A DNA stretch of 21,322 bases from Ignavibacteria bacterium UBA5771 (GTDB lineage Bacteria; Bacteroidota; Ignavibacteria; Kapaibacteriales; UBA2268). A model generated the notes under the pieces. The model ran no database searches. It was not told where the DNA came from and saw nothing but the letters and a program-made list of their open reading frames with translations. The stretch covers positions 1-21,322 of the forward strand of contig DIEP01000046.1 in assembly GCA_002418685.1 (NCBI GenBank), written 5' to 3'. Each line of letters starts with the position of its first letter. The first letter of the stretch is position 1. A program made the translations under genes and the position numbers. This document shows positions 1-7,020 of the stretch, one piece after another.

Positions 1-617
1 TCTTTGGCTTTGATATTCGCCAGAAAGGGAGCGGGAATATTGGCTCCACAAACATATTCCGAATACTTGGTATGAAGTGGGGGGTGGCAGTGCAAGCTCT
101 CGATATTTCTAAAGGAGTCTTGGCAGTTTTATTTGCAGGATGGTTGGGAAAAAATATATCTATCCCCAATGTGACTGGATTCACAGATATAATTGTTATT
201 CAGTTCTGTGCAGGATTGGTTGCAATTTTCGGACATGCTTTCTCAATATTTGCTCAGTTCAGAGGTGGCAAAGGGATCAATACAGCTCTTGGAATGCTTA
301 TTGCCATTGCTCCAATTGATTTAAGTATAGCAGTAGGTATATTTATACTTACAGTAATTTTTTCAGGGTATATTTCGCTTGGCTCAATTGCAGGTGCAAT
401 AGCAGTTCCGTCCTCATTATTCGTTCGGTATAATTTTTGGCATATAGAAATACCCGCTTACCATTTTCTTATTTACGCTTCGCTTATACTTGCTCTTTTT
501 ATTATTTATACCCATCGAAAAAATATTGTCCGCTTGATTAAAGGTAGAGAAAATTATTTTGCTAAACTTCAACTTATAAAAGTTAAATTTTTGCAGCCAA
601 AATATCCTAATAAATGA
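1..617 (+). CDS. plsY: Glycerol-3-phosphate acyltransferase PlsY (5' partial)
   Basis: PlsY is an integral inner-membrane enzyme that transfers an acyl group from acyl-phosphate to glycerol-3-phosphate, the first acylation of phospholipid synthesis. The reading frame is open from the first complete codon at base 3. It reads FGFDIRQKGSGNIGSTN, the signature loop of the family (D-I-R/K-x-x-GSGNIGxTN), ahead of the first ATG at 72. That ATG is therefore an internal Met and the true start lies before the window. A second family motif, GHAFSIFAQFRGGKGINT, follows about 50 residues later. The remainder is strongly hydrophobic with several membrane segments and a Lys-rich cytoplasmic tail. The stop codon overlaps the gpsA start by 4 nt (ATGA), so translation is probably coupled, and GpsA makes the substrate of this enzyme. 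Confidence 0.95.
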   Translation, partial: FGFDIRQKGSGNIGSTNIFRILGMKWGVAVQALDISKGVLAVLFAGWLGKNISIPNVTGFTDIIVIQFCAGLVAIFGHAFSIFAQFRGGKGINTALGMLIAIAPIDLSIAVGIFILTVIFSGYISLGSIAGAIAVPSSLFVRYNFWHIEIPAYHFLIYASLILALFIIYTHRKNIVRLIKGRENYFAKLQLIKVKFLQPKYPNK

Positions 618-1642
618 TTGACGCACATTTAGCTGATAAGTTCATAAAGAACAATACTATATCCGTAATCGGTGCAGGTGGATGGGGCACATCTTTATCA
701 ACTGTGCTCGCTAAAAATGGCTTCAGCGTTAAAATTTGGGCACTTGAAAGAGAAACATCTGATGATATTAATATTAATCATAGAAATTCAGCTTTTCTTC
801 CAAATATTGAATTGAACGAAAATATTCACGCCACTAATAATTTAGATGAATTTCGAGATGAAACGTTTATTATTACGGGCATTCCAACGCAGTTTATAAG
901 ATCGCTATTTATCAATAATAATTTTAATCTCAAAGATAAACATATCCTGAATATTGCCAAAGGAATTGAAAAGAATACATTATCAAGATGTTCTCAAATT
1001 TTTATTGATCTTGGTGTCACAGCGGAAAATTTTGCTCTTATAACAGGTCCAAGCCACGCCGAAGAAGTAGCTGTCGGAATGCCAACAACAATTGTATCAG
1101 CATCGGAAGATTATGATTATGCTTTGTTTGTGCAAAATCTTCTTTCTAATGATTTCTTCCGTGTTTACACTAATTATGATTTGATAGGATGCGAACTTGG
1201 AGGTGCACTTAAAAATGTAATTGCCATTTCAGCGGGTATAATTGAGGGTCTTGGTCTTGGAGATAATACAAAAGCCGCATTAATTACTCGAGGACTTACT
1301 GAAATTTCTCGTCTCTCAATTGCTCTCGGGGCAAATCCATATACTATGTTCGGTCTTGCAGGACTGGGTGATTTATTCGTAACATGCAATAGCAAGCATT
1401 CGCGTAATCGATATGTCGGCGAAATGATTGGAAAGGGACAAAAATTATCTCAAATACTTCAAAATATGAAAATGATTGCAGAAGGCGTGGAAACAACTAT
1501 TTCCGCAAACGAGCTTTCCAAAAGACATAATGTGGATATGCCAATTGTCAATAAAGTCTATCAAATCTTATTCGAAGATCTCGATCCAATGTCCGCAATT
1601 CATCAGCTAATGACCCGTTCTTCCAAACACGAATGGTTGTGA
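614..1642 (+). CDS. gpsA: Glycerol-3-phosphate dehydrogenase [NAD(P)+]
   Basis: GpsA is a cytosolic enzyme that reduces dihydroxyacetone phosphate to sn-glycerol-3-phosphate, which feeds PlsY. The 342-residue product has the usual family length. It begins with a Rossmann-fold dinucleotide loop, GAGGWGTSL, at about residues 20-28. It carries GPSHAEEVA at about 145-153 and the active-site block ELGGALKNVIAI, whose lysine near residue 200 matches the family's catalytic Lys. GDNTKAALITRG and the GLAGLGDL segment follow, as expected of the C-terminal helical domain. The start overlaps the plsY stop by 4 nt, and the stop shares one base with the most likely start of the next gene. This indicates one transcription unit. 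I see no truncation or missing motif. Confidence 0.97.
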   Translation: MIDAHLADKFIKNNTISVIGAGGWGTSLSTVLAKNGFSVKIWALERETSDDININHRNSAFLPNIELNENIHATNNLDEFRDETFIITGIPTQFIRSLFINNNFNLKDKHILNIAKGIEKNTLSRCSQIFIDLGVTAENFALITGPSHAEEVAVGMPTTIVSASEDYDYALFVQNLLSNDFFRVYTNYDLIGCELGGALKNVIAISAGIIEGLGLGDNTKAALITRGLTEISRLSIALGANPYTMFGLAGLGDLFVTCNSKHSRNRYVGEMIGKGQKLSQILQNMKMIAEGVETTISANELSKRHNVDMPIVNKVYQILFEDLDPMSAIHQLMTRSSKHEWL

Positions 1643-3651
1643 TGATAAAGAGAATAACATTAATTATCTTTTTATTTTTTATTTCCTTTTCATTTTCTAA
1701 AGCTCAAAATGTTTTATGGGCTGACACAATTTTTGATTGCTCATCTCAAATAGGTCGCGGACCATTTTCTGCTCGCCAAATTCTCGGAAAATATAATGTG
1801 ATGCCCAACTTTGGCAAAACACCTAATGCTTGGAGCGTTCCGAATGCAATTAAACGAACGCAATGGATAGAGCTTGGATTTAACAATAATATTATTGCTC
1901 GCCAAATTGTAATTGCAGAAAATTATAATATGTCTGCCATTTCCAAAATCATCCTCTTTGATTCAAAAAATAATAAAAAAGAATTATTTACAAATTCTAA
2001 TCCAAAGATAATCTCACAAAGAGGTCGCTTTTTTAATATAATTTTTAAAAATACTGACTTCAATGTTTCAAGGGTTAGGATTGAACTGAATACCGCGAAT
2101 TTTTATGATGATTACCAAATTGATGCAGTTGGAATTTCCGAATCACAGGATACAATCAAACCGCAAATAAACATTGATAAAAATTCTCCATATCAAGAAA
2201 ATCCTGTGCGACTTGATGATAATGTCAATTCTATTTATTCAGAACTTGCACCGGTGATTTCCCCTGATGGGAAAATATTATATTTCACACGTGAAGGAGA
2301 TCCCAGTAATGTTAGTATTCAAAATAATCAAGATATCTGGTATTCAAATATAGATTCAAATGGCAATTTCCAGAAAGCAAAAAATATTGGACAGCCATTA
2401 AATAATGAATATAATAATTTTACGATTTCAGCAACTCCTGATGGCAATTCGCTATTAGTTGGAAATATTTATTTCAAAAATGCACCTCCAAAATCGGGCG
2501 TTTCTATTACACATAGAACAAATTCGGGATGGAGTTTTCCTGAACCATTGAATATTATTAATTTTTATAATAAAAGCAAATATGCTTCATTTTCACTTGG
2601 AAGTGATGCCAAAACTCTGATACTTTCATTGGACCGCGAAGACAGCTATGGGAGCCACGATTTGTTTATTAGTTTTTTGCAAAATGATGGCACTTGGAGC
2701 GAACCCAAAAATTTAGGAAGTCAAATCAATACAGCAGGTGGAGAGCATTCTCCTTTTCTTGCTTCTGATTTATCAACATTATATTTTTCCAGCGAAGGGT
2801 ATCCAGGATATGGCAAGAATGATATATTTTTAAGCCGTAGATTGGATTCCACTTGGGAGCATTGGAGCGAACCTGTTAATCTCGGCGATCATATAAATAC
2901 AGCCGATTGGGATGCCTATTTCTCTGTGCCTGCTTCGGGCGAATATGCATATTTTGTTTCAACATCAAATCCTGTTCAAAAAGAAGATATATACCGCATC
3001 AAATTGCCAACATCACTTAAACCTGCATCAGTAGTTTTGATTTCAGGTAGAGTATTGAATTCCAAGACGAATGCTCCAATTTCTGCGAAAATTGTTTATG
3101 AAGAATTGCCTGAAGGCAAAGAAGTTGGCACTGCCATATCGAATGAATCAACGGGTGAGTACAAAATCACTCTACCTGCAAGCAAAAAATATGGATTTCA
3201 TGCGAACTCTGATGGATATCTGGGCATAAATGAAAATATTGACTTAACAAAACTTGAAGAATACCAAGAACTGCAAAGAGATCTCTATCTTGTTCCAATA
3301 GAAAAAGGCGAGAAGATAAAAATTAACAACATATTCTTTGAGTTTGGAAAATCTGATTTGCTCCCCGAATCTTTTCCTGAATTGAATAGATTAGCAGAAT
3401 TCCTACAAAAAAATCCTGAAATTAAAATTCAAATCAATGGACATACTGATAATATCGGTTCTGACAAAGACAACAAAATTCTTTCGCAAAAAAGAGCTAG
3501 TGCAGTGCAAGATTATTTAATCAATAAAGGAATTGCATCTGCAAGAATTAAATCTATCGGCTATGGCGAAAGCAAACCAATTAAATCAAATGATACAGAA
3601 GAAGGGCGAGCATTGAACCGCCGTGTAGAATTTATTATTTTAGAGAATTAA
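1642..3651 (+). CDS. OmpA-family outer-membrane protein with PD40 beta-propeller
   Basis: This is a secreted, peptidoglycan-binding envelope protein of about 669 residues. I chose ATG 1642, which overlaps the gpsA stop as TGATG, over ATG 1633. From 1642 the protein begins MIKRITLIIFLFFISFSFSKAQ, a clean signal peptide. Domains in order: an N-terminal beta-rich region of about 140 residues that could be discoidin-like (weak inference); PD40/WD40-like propeller blades from about residue 200 to 455, with repeats such as SPDGKILYFTREGD and LYFSSEGYPGYGKNDIFLS; a carboxypeptidase-regulatory-like domain (ISGRVLNSKTNAPISAKI) around 465-545; and a C-terminal OmpA domain with FEFGKSDL, INGHTDNIGS and GRALNRRVEF. 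This architecture is common in Bacteroidota-related phyla, and its T9SS component PorE is organised similarly. Assignment to PorE cannot be made from this sequence alone. Confidence 0.9.
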   Translation: MIKRITLIIFLFFISFSFSKAQNVLWADTIFDCSSQIGRGPFSARQILGKYNVMPNFGKTPNAWSVPNAIKRTQWIELGFNNNIIARQIVIAENYNMSAISKIILFDSKNNKKELFTNSNPKIISQRGRFFNIIFKNTDFNVSRVRIELNTANFYDDYQIDAVGISESQDTIKPQINIDKNSPYQENPVRLDDNVNSIYSELAPVISPDGKILYFTREGDPSNVSIQNNQDIWYSNIDSNGNFQKAKNIGQPLNNEYNNFTISATPDGNSLLVGNIYFKNAPPKSGVSITHRTNSGWSFPEPLNIINFYNKSKYASFSLGSDAKTLILSLDREDSYGSHDLFISFLQNDGTWSEPKNLGSQINTAGGEHSPFLASDLSTLYFSSEGYPGYGKNDIFLSRRLDSTWEHWSEPVNLGDHINTADWDAYFSVPASGEYAYFVSTSNPVQKEDIYRIKLPTSLKPASVVLISGRVLNSKTNAPISAKIVYEELPEGKEVGTAISNESTGEYKITLPASKKYGFHANSDGYLGINENIDLTKLEEYQELQRDLYLVPIEKGEKIKINNIFFEFGKSDLLPESFPELNRLAEFLQKNPEIKIQINGHTDNIGSDKDNKILSQKRASAVQDYLINKGIASARIKSIGYGESKPIKSNDTEEGRALNRRVEFIILEN

Positions 3652-3720
3652 ATTGAGATAATTTATACAAATTTTCACTTATAGCGGGGAAACATACTTA
3701 TTAGTGAAGAGAATTATAAT

Positions 3721-3739
3721 AGGGAAAAATACTTTCCCT
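3721..3739. terminator. Small perfect hairpin downstream of the OmpA-family gene
   Basis: AGGGAAA at 3721-3727 is the exact reverse complement of TTTCCCT at 3733-3739, giving a 7-bp stem with a 5-nt loop. It lies 70 nt after the OmpA-family stop, in a convergent intergenic region, so a terminator role for one or both strands is plausible. There is no long T-tract after it, so the function is inferred from position. Confidence 0.4.
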
Positions 3740-3750
3740 TGTCCTTACTA

Positions 3751-3806
3751 ATATCAAAATTGGGAATAATAGGTGAACCCTGCTTATTCCCAATGTATTT
3801 TGATAT
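3751..3806. repeat. Long imperfect inverted repeat (hairpin element)
   Basis: ATATCAAAAT (3751-3760) pairs with ATTTTGATAT (3797-3806), and TGGGAATAA (3761-3769) pairs with TTATTCCCA (3784-3792). All 19 bp are perfect, interrupted only by a 4-nt bulge at 3793-3796. The 14-nt apical segment can add a short AGG/CCT pairing. It sits between two convergent genes and may act as a bidirectional terminator or mRNA-stabilising hairpin. It lacks a flanking T-run, and a dispersed palindromic repeat is also possible. Confidence 0.6.
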
Positions 3807-3829
3807 TTACTTCTCACTACTGCAATTGT

Positions 3830-3916
3830 TTACTGCGAATTATTTGGTTTCGTATTCACTAATTCGCCAGCAATATTAGTTATAACAATTTCTGAATTTT
3901 GAGGTAATGCAATTCT
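3830..3916 (-). pseudogene. Relic of a T9SS/FlgD-like C-terminal domain
   Basis: On the minus strand this stretch reads 28 codons ending in TAA. Fifteen consecutive residues, QNSEIVITNIAGELV, are identical to the C-terminal domain of the propeller protein encoded at 4761-7016. At DNA level 3855-3901 (reverse complement) matches 6822-6868 at 44 of 47 positions. The three differences are all synonymous third-codon changes (Ser, Thr, Ala). No start codon, upstream domain or downstream half of the domain remains. The fragment begins just after the thioredoxin-gene stop, in a different frame from it, and ends at a stop before the WDGRDERG block of the intact copy. I read it as a truncated remnant of a paralogous gene or the product of recombination between paralogs. 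It is too short to be a functional protein. Confidence 0.75.
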
Positions 3917-3918
3917 AT

Positions 3919-4512
3919 TTAAAGATATTTTTTGATTGCATTTGAAAAAGCTGCTTTATCCCTCATTCCAACAAGCATTTCTACGACATTGCCATTTCTA
4001 TCAATAATATAAGTTGTTGGGACAGCTGAAATAGTTGAGAATTTTGTGCCATAGGCTTCAGCAACTGCACGGCTTGGGAAATTTACATAATTAAGCTTGT
4101 TTTTGATTGCAAAATCATTGACAATTTTACTTGCTTGTTTTTCATCGCGTTCCATAGCAATGCCAATGACTACTACTCCCTGATCTTTAAAATCATTGTA
4201 AGTTTCAATTAAATCAGGGATTTCTCTTCTACATGGTGGGCACCAAGTTCCCCAAAAATTAAGCAAAACAACTTTTCCTTTAGTCAATTCTTCGTAACTG
4301 CTTGATTTACCATTGTCTGAAAATGTGAAATTGATCGCTTTCCCTTCGTCAGTTGGTAATATTTGCTCAACATTGTAAACTAATGCCGTAGCAGCTTCTT
4401 TATTCAAGACTTTATCAGTAGTTTGCGTCTTGCTTTCCTGAGAGCAAGCAACATTCATTAGCAAACTTGAAAATATCCCGAGAGCTATAGCTATATTTAA
4501 TATCTTTTTCAT
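3919..4512 (-). CDS. TlpA/ResA-like thioredoxin-fold lipoprotein
   Basis: This is a periplasm-facing thiol-disulfide oxidoreductase of the AhpC/TSA-Redoxin type, 197 residues long. The N-terminus has a lysine pair and a hydrophobic stretch ending in Cys23 (NVAC). This resembles a lipoprotein signal, although Asn at -3 is not the classical lipobox residue. The redox motif WGTWCPPCRRE carries the two active cysteines, at about 91 and 94. The cis-proline that packs against them is in AVPTTYIIDRNG, near residue 165. Members reduce cytochrome c apoproteins or other envelope disulfides, but the substrate is not evident here. An A-rich stretch precedes the ATG rather than a strong Shine-Dalgarno sequence. 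The gene is monocistronic, convergent with the OmpA-family gene and divergent from the propeller gene. Confidence 0.9.
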   Translation of the reverse strand: MKKILNIAIALGIFSSLLMNVACSQESKTQTTDKVLNKEAATALVYNVEQILPTDEGKAINFTFSDNGKSSSYEELTKGKVVLLNFWGTWCPPCRREIPDLIETYNDFKDQGVVVIGIAMERDEKQASKIVNDFAIKNKLNYVNFPSRAVAEAYGTKFSTISAVPTTYIIDRNGNVVEMLVGMRDKAAFSNAIKKYL

Positions 4513-4597
4513 AATATTTTTCTTTTTTTTCTAATTGACGGTTTTAAAAAATGAATATTGAGTAATATTTAAAATAGGGGGAAATTGGTCAAAAATC

Positions 4598-4615
4598 ATT
4601 AACAAATAAGTTAAT
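4598..4615. promoter_or_regulatory. Inverted repeat in divergent promoter region
   Basis: ATTAAC at 4598-4603 and GTTAAT at 4610-4615 form a symmetric 6-6-6 inverted repeat between the divergent thioredoxin and propeller genes. This would suit binding by a dimeric regulator. A further GTTAAT half-site occurs about 25 nt downstream. The 4513-4760 region is otherwise very AT-rich and has no coding potential that I can see. The function is only inferred. Confidence 0.25.
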
Positions 4616-4746
4616 CGTAGCATTTAAAAAGAACGAATCTGATAGTTAATTTGTGAATATTTTACAAAAAACATAATTGGATTGCATTTGATTATAATAT
4701 ATATACATCCTCAACGTTTTTTAGAAAAGTAAAAAAATATTTTTCC

Positions 4747-4754
4747 TAATTTTG
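4747..4754 (+). promoter_or_regulatory. Possible Bacteroidota-type -7 promoter element
   Basis: TAATTTTG fits the TAnnTTTG -7 consensus of Bacteroidetes housekeeping promoters exactly. It would start transcription near 4760, just at or before the ATG at 4761. Translation would then be leaderless or begin at the second ATG (4776). No convincing -33 TTTG was found at the usual spacing, so this is a weak call. Confidence 0.3.
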
Positions 4755-4760
4755 CCAATT

Positions 4761-7016
4761 ATGAAATTGCTGAATATGAAATCATTAAAAATCAAGATAA
4801 TTTGTTTCTTATCAATATGTTTAATAATCGCTTCGCAAACAATTTTCGCGGAAATCAGAACCACAAATTGGAAATTATATTCTTCGCAAATTGACCTAAC
4901 TTCTCTTTCCCTTGATAACAAAGGAAATATATGGACAGGCTCAATTGGTGGAATATTTGTTTATAATATGCAAGGCAAAGAGGTGCATTCGTTCAATAGT
5001 TTAAATGGAATTTGGGATAATGAAATTTCTGAAATTTCTTATGACTCGCAATCTGACCTTGTGTTTGCAGGTTCTGCATCGGGAGCGCTAAATATTTTTG
5101 ATAATAAACTTCATTCAACAATAAATCTGGATATTTATAACAGCACTTTTGCAGATAAGACAATTCGTTCGATGGCGGGATATAATGGGAAATTATATAT
5201 TGGAACAGGTTTTGGACTGGTAGTGTATGACATCTCGCGGAATATTTTTACTGAAACAATTCTGAAACTTGCTGATTTACCAACGAATACAGCTGTTTCT
5301 AAAGTAATGGTGAAGGACAATAAAGTCTATCTGGCGACTGATCATGGAATTGCATATTCAGAGATAAATGGGCAAATTTCCGACCCTAAGAACTGGCGAA
5401 CAATAGTAATAACATCAGCATTTTCAAACGAGAAGTTTAAAGATATTATAGATTTTCAAAATACGATTTACACAAATTCTGATAATAACATATTCCGAAT
5501 TGATTCTGATAGCCTTATTTTCATTCGTAGTAGCGTTGACCCAATTCTTAATTTAACAAAAGATGATCAAAATGTTTATTGGGCAACAAGGAATGCTGTA
5601 TTTGATATTGATGGTAATAATATTAATTTGAATAAGCCATTCAATTTAAACAAATATGAAATATTAGATAACATCAGAATTGCTTTATTTACACAAAATG
5701 GAATTGGCATATATTCGGGGAATGAGTTTGAAAATATTATCCCTAATTCTCCTGCATCAAATAAATTTATTGATTTGGACATCGATAAAAATAATAATAT
5801 TTGGGCTGCAACAGGGCGTTATGGTTCACTTGGATTTATGAAATTTGATGGAACGAAATGGGATAATTTTACTCCTTCAAACTATGCAAATCTTGGAAGT
5901 CAATTTATGCGAATTACTTCTCTCAATGATGGCTCAGCAGTTGCAAGTGGTTGGGGGCAGGGATTAATATTTGTATCGCAGAAAGATTCAAACTATACAG
6001 TATTTGCAAGGAATCATTCTAACTCAGCTTTAATGGGTGTTGCTGAAAATCCTGATTATGTCGTAATGGGAAAAGTCAGACAAGATTCATCAGGAATAAT
6101 TTGGGCAGTAAACTATGGCGGAAGCTCGACGGGACCTGTTCTTGTAGCATTTGATAAAGATTCAAATTCTTATGGCTTTCAGAATTGCCGCGATCCACTT
6201 GACCGATTATACTTGGATCTTGCAATTGATCAAAATGAAACAAAATGGGTTGGTTCGACCGCATCAGGTGGGCTACTTTACTATAATGAAAAAAAGACTC
6301 TTACTGATTTTAGCGATGATATCTGCGGAACTCTTGATAAAGATGATTACCCTAATTTATTATCAAACATTCAAACCGCCCTTGCTGTTGATAAGCAGGG
6401 ACAGCTTTGGATTGGCACTCCAAGCGGACTTGCCTCCATATTTAATCCAAATGCAGTCCTTTTAAAGCAGAAACCTTTTGTGCGGACAATTCGCCAATTA
6501 AATCAGCAAACAGTAAATAGCATTTACGTCGATGCGGTCGATAATAAATGGATTGCTACTAATCAAGGTCTATGGGTGCTAAATTCTGATGGAAGCGAAG
6601 TCCTTCAAGTTTTCACTAAGAAGAATTCCCTGCTTGCTACTGATGAAATTACTTCAGTTATTGGCAATCCAAACACAGGAGATATTTATGTGGGAACGCA
6701 ATTAGGATTGTATAAATTTACGACAACAACAATTCAAGCTCGTCCTGATTATAGTATTAACTGTTATCCGCAGCCTTTCAAAACTGCAAAAGACGAAAAT
6801 TTAGTGATTGATGGATTGGCTCAAAATTCCGAAATTGTTATAACCAATATTGCAGGCGAATTAGTGAAAAGGATTTCCACGAATTCTCGCAAAGTGCTTT
6901 GGGATGGAAGAGATGAACGTGGTGAGGTGGTTGCAACAGGTATATATTTAATTTATGCGCAATCAACATCGAATTCTGAATCTGCTGTTCAAAAAGTAGC
7001 CGTCATCAATAACTAA
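4761..7016 (+). CDS. PorZ-like beta-propeller protein with T9SS/FlgD-like C-terminal domain
   Basis: This is a secreted or surface protein of about 750 residues. It begins with a signal peptide (hydrophobic run ending in TIFA) and then carries many regulator-propeller blades. Each blade has a [IL][WY]xG/AT..G[IL] core, for example IWTGSIGGIFVYN, LYIGTGFGLVVYD, VYLATDHGIAYSE, LWIGTPSGLASIF and KWIATNQGLWVLN. The last 80 residues contain YPQPF, WDGRDERGEVVATGIYLIYA and a terminal KVAVI. This is a FlgD-Ig/Por-secretion type C-terminal domain. Size, blade order and CTD resemble PorZ of the T9SS attachment complex, which is about the same length, but the PorZ assignment is from memory of the family and not from a search. 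Starts at 4761 and 4776 are both possible; an in-frame TTG at 4752 is less likely. The gene is followed after 4 nt by the GH57 gene. Confidence 0.75.
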   Translation: MKLLNMKSLKIKIICFLSICLIIASQTIFAEIRTTNWKLYSSQIDLTSLSLDNKGNIWTGSIGGIFVYNMQGKEVHSFNSLNGIWDNEISEISYDSQSDLVFAGSASGALNIFDNKLHSTINLDIYNSTFADKTIRSMAGYNGKLYIGTGFGLVVYDISRNIFTETILKLADLPTNTAVSKVMVKDNKVYLATDHGIAYSEINGQISDPKNWRTIVITSAFSNEKFKDIIDFQNTIYTNSDNNIFRIDSDSLIFIRSSVDPILNLTKDDQNVYWATRNAVFDIDGNNINLNKPFNLNKYEILDNIRIALFTQNGIGIYSGNEFENIIPNSPASNKFIDLDIDKNNNIWAATGRYGSLGFMKFDGTKWDNFTPSNYANLGSQFMRITSLNDGSAVASGWGQGLIFVSQKDSNYTVFARNHSNSALMGVAENPDYVVMGKVRQDSSGIIWAVNYGGSSTGPVLVAFDKDSNSYGFQNCRDPLDRLYLDLAIDQNETKWVGSTASGGLLYYNEKKTLTDFSDDICGTLDKDDYPNLLSNIQTALAVDKQGQLWIGTPSGLASIFNPNAVLLKQKPFVRTIRQLNQQTVNSIYVDAVDNKWIATNQGLWVLNSDGSEVLQVFTKKNSLLATDEITSVIGNPNTGDIYVGTQLGLYKFTTTTIQARPDYSINCYPQPFKTAKDENLVIDGLAQNSEIVITNIAGELVKRISTNSRKVLWDGRDERGEVVATGIYLIYAQSTSNSESAVQKVAVINN

Positions 7017-7020
7017 ATAT

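Noticed and set aside
72..617. ATG at 72 as the plsY start
   Set aside because: Conserved PlsY residues (the GSGNIG loop) are encoded in frame before it, so the gene begins outside the window.
3125..3131. TTGGCAC blocks resembling a sigma-54 -24 element (also at about 6412 and 8348)
   Set aside because: All lie deep inside coding sequence, and none has a TTGC/TTGT at the right distance.
3652..3829. Insertion sequence or MITE in the convergent gap
   Set aside because: Hairpins are present, but no target-site duplication, terminal repeats on a larger unit or transposase remnant could be seen.
6151..6465. 104-codon open frame on the plus strand inside the propeller gene
   Set aside because: It overlaps the propeller coding sequence in another frame, with no ribosome site and no recognisable domain.
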